A DNA stretch of 64,000 nucleotides from Acidobacteriota bacterium. Lineage in GTDB: Bacteria; Acidobacteriota; Blastocatellia; Pyrinomonadales; Pyrinomonadaceae. Where the stretch lies: the NCBI GenBank assembly GCA_016700075.1, contig CP065000.1, forward strand, positions 1,550,001 through 1,614,000. Direction: 5' to 3'. Position 1 is the first letter of the stretch; every line of letters starts with the position of its first letter. The notes below the pieces were generated by a model, which was not told the DNA's origin, did not search any database, and worked only from the letters and a program-made list of their open reading frames with translations. A program made the position numbers and the translations under genes. Positions 48,203-56,304 of this stretch are shown piece by piece.

Positions 48203-49339
48203 ATGAAGGTAAATATCGAGATCCGTAATCTTCTTTTTACGTCACTGGCGTCCGCAGCGGTCCTCGTGCTGCTTCTTGCGTGCCAGTCAAAAACGGCGAG
48301 CGGCGAGTCGCCCTCACAGCCGGAGAAACCTCAGGCCGAGGCGACCCCGAAGAACACTGAACCCGTCACGATCGCGGCTGTCGGCGATATAATGCTGGGT
48401 TCGCCATTTCCCAATGAATCCCGCATGCCGCCGAACGACGGAGCCGACCTGCTGAAGGATGTGACGCCCATTTTGTCTGCTACTGACATCGCCTTCGGCA
48501 ACCTTGAAGCACCGATGACCGACAGCGGCGTTTCGGCTAAATGCCGGCCCGGTTCGACGCGTTGTTTCGCATTCCGGATGCCTACGCGTTACAACAAATA
48601 CCTGAAAGAAGCGGGGTTTGACGTGATGAGCCTTGCCAACAATCACGCCGGTGATTTCGGCGACAAGGGCCGTGCAGATACACGTGCGGCTCTGGACGCG
48701 GTCGGCATAAAACACGCCGGCAGCGACCGCGCACAGTTCTCCACTACATATCTCGACGTAAAGGGTAAACGCGTTGCATTCATTGGGTTTGCACACAACA
48801 ACGTCGTTCCGAACATTAACGATCTGGCGGCGGCGCGCAACTATGTAATTGAGGCCGACAAACAGGCTGATATCGTCGTCGTCTCGTTCCACGGCGGTGC
48901 CGAGGGCTCCGGCGCACAGAACGTCCCGAACCGCACCGAGCTGTATTTTGGCGAGGCACGAGGCAATCTGCCGCTGTTCTCGCGAACGGTCATCGATGCG
49001 GGTGCCGACCTGGTCCTGGGCCATGGGCCGCACGTGCTTCGCGGGATGGAGATCTACAAGGACCGCCTGATCGCGTATAGCCTCGGCAATTTCTGCACTT
49101 ACGGCTGGTTCCAGCTTGCCGGTGAGACGGCATTGACCATCATCCTCGAAGCAAAGCTCGATCCCGAAGGCCGTTTCCTCGGCGGAAAGCTCCACGCCGG
49201 CAAACAGGAGGGCCGCGGAATTCCCGTCCTCGATCCGTCCGGCGAAGCCATCCGAAAGATGCGTTCGCTCTCAGAAACGGATTTCGGCCAGAATGCTCCA
49301 AAAATAGACGAAAACGGCGACATTTCGATCAAAAAATAG
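48203..49339 (+). CDS. CapA-like (PgsA-type) metallophosphatase-fold lipoprotein
   Basis: 378 residues. A leader ending in LLLAC gives lipidated Cys27. The main domain belongs to the bacterial capsule-synthesis CapA family (PF09587): VTIAAVGDIMLG (metal-binding Asp), IAFGNLEAPMTD, MSLANNHAGDFGDKG (Asn-His pair), VVVSFHGGAEGS and VLGHGPHVLRGMEIYKDRL. Such proteins take part in poly-gamma-glutamate capsule assembly, but many act on unknown substrates. It follows kgd after 11 bases, and no other pgs gene is adjacent. A GC-rich stem (49374-49401) with one G-U pair follows and may act as terminator. Confidence 0.87.
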   Translation: MKVNIEIRNLLFTSLASAAVLVLLLACQSKTASGESPSQPEKPQAEATPKNTEPVTIAAVGDIMLGSPFPNESRMPPNDGADLLKDVTPILSATDIAFGNLEAPMTDSGVSAKCRPGSTRCFAFRMPTRYNKYLKEAGFDVMSLANNHAGDFGDKGRADTRAALDAVGIKHAGSDRAQFSTTYLDVKGKRVAFIGFAHNNVVPNINDLAAARNYVIEADKQADIVVVSFHGGAEGSGAQNVPNRTELYFGEARGNLPLFSRTVIDAGADLVLGHGPHVLRGMEIYKDRLIAYSLGNFCTYGWFQLAGETALTIILEAKLDPEGRFLGGKLHAGKQEGRGIPVLDPSGEAIRKMRSLSETDFGQNAPKIDENGDISIKK

Positions 49340-49540
49340 CTAAAAAGGGGCTCGGCTACACACGGCTCTTTACGGCGGCGGGCAAAAAATGCCCGTCGCC
49401 GTTTGCCGTTTGCACGTCAGGATCACGCAACAAGGTCAGATAATAGACGGGCCGCTGTGCAGAATGGCGGCAGGCATCGGATCGAAGCGGGATATACCAT
49501 ACGCATGGGGCCGTGAGGCGCCGCGAGCAGAGCAGCGTGC

Positions 49541-49740
49541 AGAGTTGATAGCTGACAGATGAAAGTTGAGAGTTGAGGGTTAATGGTTTTGTTTGGAATT
49601 GCCCCACCCTTTAGAGCGGGGTTTTTTGATGCTCTTTAGAACCTGGGCTTTAGCCCTCAATGATGGAAAGCAATTTGGGCTAAAGCCCGGATCAGGGTTG
49701 TTCACCTTGTCCGTCGGCTAAAGCCGACGGCAATTCTAAA
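49541..49740. repeat. Palindrome-rich REP-type repeat stretch
   Basis: This part of the 926-base gene-free region (49340-50265) holds GTTGAGA-type short direct repeats (49542-49583), a hairpin with a T run near 49602-49627, and palindromes GGGCTTTAGCCC, GGGCTAAAGCCC and CCGTCGGCTAAAGCCGACGG (about 49648-49731). They look like decayed REP elements. The GTTGAGA-type repeats recur at 59692-59724. No open frame with gene-like features exists here. Confidence 0.6.
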
Positions 49741-49751
49741 TAATTATTTCC

Positions 49752-49901
49752 AAGATGCGGGCTGGCAGCCTGCGGTCTCTAAGTCCAACCACCCGCTACC
49801 GCAGGTGGTTCTGACAAGATGCGGGCTGGCAGCCTGCGGTCTCTGAGTCCAACCACCCGCTACCGCAGGTGGTTCTGACAAGATGCGGGCTGGCAGCCTG
49901 C
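49752..49901. repeat. 64-bp tandem repeat, about 2.3 copies
   Basis: Unit copies start at 49752, 49816 and 49880 (last one partial), nearly identical over 64 bp. Each unit contains the hairpins GGGCTGGCAGCC and AACCACC...GGTGGTT. Diverged relatives of both hairpins occur at 62865-62893 and 63079-63122, so this is a dispersed family. Confidence 0.85.
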
Positions 49902-49908
49902 GCAGATC

Positions 49909-50043
49909 AGCGGGGGCGTTGCCCCCTTCCTGACACACTTGTATTTGTGTTGAAGAGAAGATCAAAGCCTGATCACCGGTCAACGCAGAGAAACTGATGC
50001 AAGATCACAACCGGACAGTCGGGAAGGGGGCAACGCCCCCGCT
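49909..50043. repeat. 26-bp inverted repeat flanking 83 bp
   Basis: The 26-bp arm at 49909-49934 (beginning AGCGGGGGCGTTGCCCCC) and the arm at 50018-50043 are inverted copies with one mismatch. Each arm contains a GGGGGC/GCCCCC hairpin. The layout is that of a small non-coding mobile element or REPIN; no target duplication is obvious. Confidence 0.65.
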
Positions 50044-50084
50044 CCGTGACCGCTTCTCTGTCGCCCATGCCCCTGCCTTTTTCC

Positions 50085-50112
50085 TTGACATATATTTGTA
50101 TAGGTTTATACT
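50085..50112 (+). promoter_or_regulatory. Sigma-70-type promoter for the giant beta-helix protein gene
   Basis: TTGACA (50085-50090) and TATACT (50107-50112) have a 16-bp AT-rich spacer. Transcription would start near 50119, giving a leader of about 147 bases with an AGGAAGGA ribosome site before the ATG at 50266. Confidence 0.65.
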
Positions 50113-50265
50113 CACAGAACAATCTCGCGCAGTCAGTATGATCAGCTGTTTCAGCTCTCTTGCGAATGGACGCCCCGCTTCCCCTTTGTATAGAGGGCTG
50201 ACGGAGAGCATCCGTGCGCTTTGATCTCAACGAGAAAGTTCAGATATCAACAGGAAGGAAAAATC

Positions 50266-53200
50266 ATGGTCGTCAACAAGCTATCGTTTCGTTTTGCAAC
50301 CCTCGTCATCGCCATCGCAGCCGCAGTTGCGGCAGGTGCCTATATCACCGACCGCGCGTCAGCGGCGTCTTTCGGACTTTTCGCCCCGGCCGAGACTGTA
50401 AACGTCTTTGACGTAGAACCGCCCGCCGCGTTTGCTCCCGGCACGTGCGATACAGCAGGGCCGATCGAGGTCGAGGGTTCGATCCTCGGCACGACGCCGA
50501 CAGCTTATCCGACGTTGGCGGCGGCTTTCGTTGCTATTAACGGAGGCGTGCATACGGGAGATATTGCGATAGACGTCTGCGGCAATACAGACGAAGGCAC
50601 GGCAACGGCGACGCTGAACGCGAGCGGGACTGGCTCAGCTTCATACACGACAATAACAATTAGTCCGGCAGGCGGTGCGGCCCGAACCATTTCAGGTGCA
50701 ACGAACGCAGGCAATCCGCTAATAGATCTCAATGGCGCCGACAACGTAACTATCGACGGCCTGAACACCGGCGGCAGCTCGCTGACGATCGCAAACACGA
50801 CCGTTTCGGCGACGAGCGGTACTTCGACGATCCGATTCATCGGCGGTGCGACGAACAACACGATCACGAACTCGAACATTCAGGGCTCGGGCACGATGAG
50901 CGTTGCGACAAACGGTGCAACGATCTTTTTCAGCACGGACGCTGTTACCGCCAACGGCAACGACAACAACACGATCTCAAACAACGACATCGGCCCAGCC
51001 GGAGCGAATCTGCCGACAAAGGCGATCCTCGGCAACGGCTCAACAACAACAACCGCTATTGGAAACAGCGGAATTGTCATCAATAACAACAATATTTTCG
51101 ATTATTTTGGTGCGGCGGTCACGAGTTCGGGAGTTGCTACCAACGGCGGTTGCAATACTTGGTCCATCACCAACAACCGTTTCTATCAAACCGGAACACG
51201 TACATGGACGACTGGTGCGATACACCGAGCGATTGATATTGGTAATACAAGTGCAACCAACGGTGCTCAAGGTTTTACGATCACGGGAAATACTATCGGA
51301 TTCTCGTCGAGTTTGGGGACCGGCACTTATACACTGACCGGTTCTACCGGAAAATTCCAAGGTATCGTCTTTAATGGTATTACGGGCGGAGCTGTTTCCA
51401 ATATCAACAGCAATACCATTCAATCAGTCCTTTTGTCCGGTGTTACGTCAAGCGGCACCAGTACTTCAAGTCCATTTACTGGGATTCTTATTAACAACGG
51501 CCTTGCCACTACCAACAGCAATTCGATCGGAGGGCAAGGCGTAAGTGGTGGTTCGTTGACGTTTTCCACTAACACCACAAACGCAACGGACGTACATGGA
51601 ATCTTCAATTTCAGTTTCGATATCACGAACGCGGCAAGCAACAATATCGGCGGTATTACCGTAACCAATGCAGCGGCATCAGGAACCTTTGTCTTCTACG
51701 GAATTAGACTCAACACTGGAACCACGGTTGCCGGAAACCTCACTTCAAATTTAGTCGGCGGAACGGTTGCGAATTCCATTCAATTGAATGCCACGGGCAC
51801 AGCGTCGCAAATGATCGGCATACAGACTTCAAACGCCCCGGCTGTGTTCACATCAAATACGGTTAGAAATCTAACAACAAATATTGGAACGGGAACAACC
51901 ATCGGAGCCTCGGTAATAGGTATCAATATAACAAGCTCAACACCTAATCACACGCTGTCGCAGAATACTATCCACACGCTGACGAACACTAACGCAACGG
52001 CGGCGAGTGTTGTAACGGGCATTCAGTTCACCGGTAGCACAGCGAACGTCGTTGAGCGTAATCTGATCTACAACCTGCTTGCACCGACGACCAACACCGG
52101 AGGCGAGATAAGCGGTATCCGTATCGCGGGCGGTACGACGCAGTATCGCAACAATATGATCGCATTGGGGGCGAATCAGGCGACCGCCCTCGGTAACGCT
52201 GCATCGAACTCCGCCGTTTCCGGTATTAATGGTATCAACGAGGCTCTCGGCACGAATCAATTTTTCCACAACAGCGTTTACATCGGCGGTACGGCAACGA
52301 GCGGAGCGGGTGCTTCGTACGCATTTAACGGGACGGTTACGACAAACACCCGTTCGAACCGCGACAATATCTATTTCAACGCACGTACGAACAGCGGCGG
52401 CACGGGGACAAACTATGCCATCAAATACAACGGAGGAGTCCCTAACCCTACCGGCCTGACGGTAAACAACAACGTTTATTTTGCCAACGGAACCGGCGGT
52501 GTATTCGGCTATTTTAATGGTGCCGACCGAACCAATTTGGCAGCATGGCGAACAGCGGTCGGCCAAGACCTAGGCAGTTTTGAATCAAACCCGCAGTTCA
52601 ATGCACCGACGGCGGCAACGCCTGATCTGCACCTGCACCCGACGAATCCGACGGTTGCGGAGGGCAACGGCGTAGATGTTGGTGTAGTGCTCGATTTCGA
52701 CGGACAGACCCGCAGCGGCCTGACACCGGTCGATATCGGAGCCGACGCAGGCAACTTTGTCGGCATCGACCTCGCACCGCCGGTCATTTCGTACACACCG
52801 CTTGGCAATACGAGCAGCACGTCGAATCGTACGCAGTCGGCGACGATCACTGACGTGACAGGCGTTAACACAACGGTCACATTAGGCCCGAGGATATATA
52901 TAAGCAAGAACGCTGCTCCGTATGTCGGCACAACCTGTACACAGACGGGCGGCACGCCGCAGAACGGCACTTGGGATTGCGAGATCAATTACACAACGGT
53001 CGGCGGTGTCGTCGCGGGCGACCAGATCCGCTACTTCATAGTCGCTCAGGATACCGTCGGTAATGTCGGAGCGAATCCGAACGCGGGCTTTGCCGCGACG
53101 GACGTAAACAACATCTCGTCAACACCGACAAACCCGGTCACCTACAACATTGTGGGCTCCGTCTCCGGCAGCTATGACGTCGGGACCGGCGAGACATATA

Positions 53201-56067
53201 CTTCGCTGACCAACCCCGGCGGTATTTTCGAATACATCAACAATAACGAGGTCACCGGTGACGTCACGATCAACATCACCACAGACCTCGCGGGCGAGAC
53301 CGGTACGCACGCTCTGAATGAGTTTGCATCGCCATTCACGGTGCTGATCAAACCAAGTGCAGGTCCGCGAACTATCACAGGATCGAACGCTAATGGACTT
53401 ATCAAACTTAACGGTGCCGACCGAGTACGCATTGACGGCTCGTCTGCGGCTTCAGTGCTTGGCGGCAACGCATCATTGCGGGAGATGACGATAACCAACA
53501 CCGGCTCGGGAGCGATCATTTGGATCGGTACTAACGCTACGAGCGGTGCAAACAATAACTCAATTCAAAACCTGAACCTCGTCGGGCCCGGTTCGTTTGC
53601 CGGTCAAGGCATACTCGCGGGAAGCGGCGCTACATTAGGAAACGCAGCCGAGAACGGACGACCGAACTCGAATAACGCGATCAGGAATAATAGCTGCGTC
53701 GGGGTACAGAATTGCGTCTTCACCTCAGGTGATGCCGTAACGCGTGACCAGAACTGGGTCATTTCCGAAAACGATTTTGGCTCGACAACGGTCGCTCAAA
53801 AACTCTCATTCCGTGGGGTGTTTGTCAGTGGGGCCGATAATTTCCAGATAACTGAGAACCGCATTAGTGGTATCGCCTCCTCAACGGGAACGTCCGCCAC
53901 AATGTCCGGTATTCAGATTGCCGGCGTCATTAATGGCGGTCTAATAGCGAGGAATGAAATAAAGGATATCCGTCAGAACAACACTGTTGGTTGGGGAAGC
54001 AATGGCTTATTGATTGGCTCGACGTCGTCGACGTCAGGCCTGGTGATTGCAAATAACTTCATCTCGGATATCCGTTCGCAAGGCTTTAATGGTTTTGCCG
54101 TTGCTGATAATGGCTACGGCGTAGCCATCGCTACAGGCGGTGGCTATAACGTCTATAACAATACTGTTGTAATGGACACAAACCAGACTACGGTAGGCGG
54201 CCATTCGTCGAATTTCCTAATTCTCGCCACAGTTGTTGCTGGCGGGGTCGATCTAAGAAATAACATCATTGTAAATACTCAGACGATCGGCAATCGTTAC
54301 GGAATTATCGACATGGGCACGACCGCAGCGGCCTATTCAGCCCTCGACTATAATCTCTATCACAATCCGACCGGGGCAAACTTTGGCCGACTCAATTCAG
54401 TTAATCATGCAACCCTGGCGGCGTGGCAAGGTGCGACGGCACGCGACGCAAACTCCTTATCAGGCGATCCGCTATTTGTATCACCTACGGACCTGCATAT
54501 CACGAATCTAAGCCCTGCTTTCGATACCGGTGTGACCATCGCCGGCGTGTCCATCGATATAGATGGCGATGCGCGACCGCAGGGTGCGGCGTATGACATC
54601 GGTGCGGACGAGGTGCTGGTGACGCCGCAGTATCTGCTGACGGTGACGCCGGCGGGAACAGGAACGGGATTGGTGACGAGTTCGCCCGCGGGCATCAACT
54701 GCGGCGGCGATTGTACGGAGCTGTACGACGAGAATACCGTAGTTACGCTGACCGCTGTCGCCGATATGGGCTCGGTATTCACGGGCTGGTCGGGCGGCGG
54801 ATGTGCGGGAACGGGAACGTGCATTGTGACAATGTCGCAAGCTCGCAACGTGACCGCGACATTTGACCTTATACCGCCTTCGCCGACACCGACGCCGATA
54901 ACTGAGGTGCAGTTCGCGGCGGCGACGTTCATGGACGATGAATCGCAATCTGCTTTGATCACGGTTACGAGAACGGGCGATCTGACTGTGGCGTCGAGCG
55001 TGGATGTGGTCATTACTGACAACACCGCGACCGGCGGAGCGACGTGCGGGCCGACAGTGGATTATGTCTATTCCGGGCCGATCAACGTCAGCTTCCCGAT
55101 CAGTAGCGGATCGCAGTCGTTCAGCGTGCCTCTGTGCTCGGATATGCTGTTCGAGAATACGGAAAGCGCAGATCTGTCGCTGACAAACAACGTCGGAGCT
55201 GACATCGGCACTCCTTCTACGGCGACTCTGATGATCAATGACACGGCGAACCAGTGGCGCAACACCACGCCGATCGACATCACGCTCGGCAATGTCGCGA
55301 ATCCGTATCCGTCGAGCATCAACGTCACGGGAGCACCGGCATCGGTCGGTTCGATCAGGGTCACGCTGTATGACTTCTATCACGAGTTCCCGGACAACGT
55401 GGACATACTGCTTGTCGGCCCGAACGGCAACAAGTACGTGCTGATGGCGGACGTTGGCGGACCGGGACCGGGAATACAGTTCCCGAACCACGTCACACTG
55501 ACGTTCTCGGACATCGCCGCACAGACGGTGCCCGACAGCACCGCACCGACGACCGGCAATTACAAGCCGACGAACTGTGAGACGCCTGTTCTGGCATTCG
55601 CACCGCCGGCACCGGGACTTCCCTACACGGAACCGGGCTGCGCATTGATCAGGCCTGTCGAACAATCGATGTTCGGGCAATTCGGCCTGGCGGACGGCAA
55701 CGGCGTCTGGAGCCTGTACATACGCGACGACGCGGGAACGCCTCTCGCACCTGACACGCTCATGGGCGAGATACTCGGCGGCTGGGGCCTGCAATTGCTC
55801 CCGCCGACATCGACCTCAGTTACCGTATCTGGACGCGTGACAACATCGGAAGGAGCCGGCCTGCGTAACGCTGTCGTTTCGATGACCGACTCGCTCGGCA
55901 TCAAACGCACGGTAACGACCAGTTCGCTCGGCTACTATGTCTTCACGGACATTCCGGTCGGCGACACCTACATCGTGGGCGTATCGTCGCGTCGGTACCG
56001 CTTTACGACGCGGCTCGTGCCGGTACTCGATCCGATCTCGGACCTCGATTTCATCGGGCAAGAGTGA
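50266..56067 (+). CDS. Giant secreted parallel beta-helix protein with Calx-beta, P-domain and shared C-terminal domain
   Basis: 1933 residues from the ATG at 50266 (AGGAAGGA upstream). A signal peptide (about 1-32) precedes SFGLFAP. Two long beta-helix modules follow (about 80-860 and 960-1440), rich in Asn/Thr/Gly with repeats such as NTISNNDIG; both begin with a similar block (TGDI-I.I, then LNGAD.V.IDG), pointing to internal duplication. Next are a repeat ending TGWSGGGC (about 1455-1535), a Calx-beta domain (about 1545-1660, FMDDESQSALITVTR), a proprotein-convertase P-like domain (about 1663-1850, FPDNVDILLVGPNG) and an 82-residue C-terminal domain (1852-1933) shared with the next two proteins. 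It is likely exported and surface-bound, with a possible role in adhesion or polysaccharide binding. A terminator follows. Confidence 0.88.
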   Translation: MVVNKLSFRFATLVIAIAAAVAAGAYITDRASAASFGLFAPAETVNVFDVEPPAAFAPGTCDTAGPIEVEGSILGTTPTAYPTLAAAFVAINGGVHTGDIAIDVCGNTDEGTATATLNASGTGSASYTTITISPAGGAARTISGATNAGNPLIDLNGADNVTIDGLNTGGSSLTIANTTVSATSGTSTIRFIGGATNNTITNSNIQGSGTMSVATNGATIFFSTDAVTANGNDNNTISNNDIGPAGANLPTKAILGNGSTTTTAIGNSGIVINNNNIFDYFGAAVTSSGVATNGGCNTWSITNNRFYQTGTRTWTTGAIHRAIDIGNTSATNGAQGFTITGNTIGFSSSLGTGTYTLTGSTGKFQGIVFNGITGGAVSNINSNTIQSVLLSGVTSSGTSTSSPFTGILINNGLATTNSNSIGGQGVSGGSLTFSTNTTNATDVHGIFNFSFDITNAASNNIGGITVTNAAASGTFVFYGIRLNTGTTVAGNLTSNLVGGTVANSIQLNATGTASQMIGIQTSNAPAVFTSNTVRNLTTNIGTGTTIGASVIGINITSSTPNHTLSQNTIHTLTNTNATAASVVTGIQFTGSTANVVERNLIYNLLAPTTNTGGEISGIRIAGGTTQYRNNMIALGANQATALGNAASNSAVSGINGINEALGTNQFFHNSVYIGGTATSGAGASYAFNGTVTTNTRSNRDNIYFNARTNSGGTGTNYAIKYNGGVPNPTGLTVNNNVYFANGTGGVFGYFNGADRTNLAAWRTAVGQDLGSFESNPQFNAPTAATPDLHLHPTNPTVAEGNGVDVGVVLDFDGQTRSGLTPVDIGADAGNFVGIDLAPPVISYTPLGNTSSTSNRTQSATITDVTGVNTTVTLGPRIYISKNAAPYVGTTCTQTGGTPQNGTWDCEINYTTVGGVVAGDQIRYFIVAQDTVGNVGANPNAGFAATDVNNISSTPTNPVTYNIVGSVSGSYDVGTGETYTSLTNPGGIFEYINNNEVTGDVTINITTDLAGETGTHALNEFASPFTVLIKPSAGPRTITGSNANGLIKLNGADRVRIDGSSAASVLGGNASLREMTITNTGSGAIIWIGTNATSGANNNSIQNLNLVGPGSFAGQGILAGSGATLGNAAENGRPNSNNAIRNNSCVGVQNCVFTSGDAVTRDQNWVISENDFGSTTVAQKLSFRGVFVSGADNFQITENRISGIASSTGTSATMSGIQIAGVINGGLIARNEIKDIRQNNTVGWGSNGLLIGSTSSTSGLVIANNFISDIRSQGFNGFAVADNGYGVAIATGGGYNVYNNTVVMDTNQTTVGGHSSNFLILATVVAGGVDLRNNIIVNTQTIGNRYGIIDMGTTAAAYSALDYNLYHNPTGANFGRLNSVNHATLAAWQGATARDANSLSGDPLFVSPTDLHITNLSPAFDTGVTIAGVSIDIDGDARPQGAAYDIGADEVLVTPQYLLTVTPAGTGTGLVTSSPAGINCGGDCTELYDENTVVTLTAVADMGSVFTGWSGGGCAGTGTCIVTMSQARNVTATFDLIPPSPTPTPITEVQFAAATFMDDESQSALITVTRTGDLTVASSVDVVITDNTATGGATCGPTVDYVYSGPINVSFPISSGSQSFSVPLCSDMLFENTESADLSLTNNVGADIGTPSTATLMINDTANQWRNTTPIDITLGNVANPYPSSINVTGAPASVGSIRVTLYDFYHEFPDNVDILLVGPNGNKYVLMADVGGPGPGIQFPNHVTLTFSDIAAQTVPDSTAPTTGNYKPTNCETPVLAFAPPAPGLPYTEPGCALIRPVEQSMFGQFGLADGNGVWSLYIRDDAGTPLAPDTLMGEILGGWGLQLLPPTSTSVTVSGRVTTSEGAGLRNAVVSMTDSLGIKRTVTTSSLGYYVFTDIPVGDTYIVGVSSRRYRFTTRLVPVLDPISDLDFIGQE

Positions 56068-56096
56068 TCCCCTCTAAACAATTCGGCACAAAGCAG

Positions 56097-56126
56097 GCGG
56101 CCTTCGATCTCGGGGGCCGCATTTTT
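56097..56126 (+). terminator. Rho-independent terminator after the beta-helix protein gene
   Basis: The stem GCGGCC (56097-56102)/GGCCGC (56115-56120) with a 12-base loop is followed by ATTTTT. The rest of 56127-56304 has no recognisable signal apart from TAGGAG before the next start. Confidence 0.7.
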
Positions 56127-56304
56127 CTCTCCGGCCACGCCATATTGCAGGAATGTTAAATCAGGGAGATTTTTATTTCCCTTGATAGCTTCACGAACGT
56201 AAATTAGACGTTACTGCTTAAGTCTATTTGAAACACAGATCGAGTTTTCTGCTTGAAGCGGGCGGTACGTATGCCCGGCAAACGCACCTATAGGAGTATT
56301 TCTA

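Noticed and set aside
49752..49901. 64-bp tandem repeat considered as a CRISPR array
   Set aside because: The whole 64-bp unit is repeated, not a short repeat separated by different spacers.
54508..55794. A 428-codon antisense open frame in the giant beta-helix gene
   Set aside because: The product is extremely Arg-rich and low in hydrophobic pattern, and the plus-strand gene has clear domains throughout this stretch.
56131..56150. Sigma-54 promoter candidate GGCCACGCCATATTGCA before the second giant gene
   Set aside because: The distance between the GG and GC elements is two bases too long and the -24 element is poor.
56127..56304. Cyclic-di-GMP riboswitch before the second giant gene
   Set aside because: I looked for the conserved GEMM core and its paired stems; they are not present.
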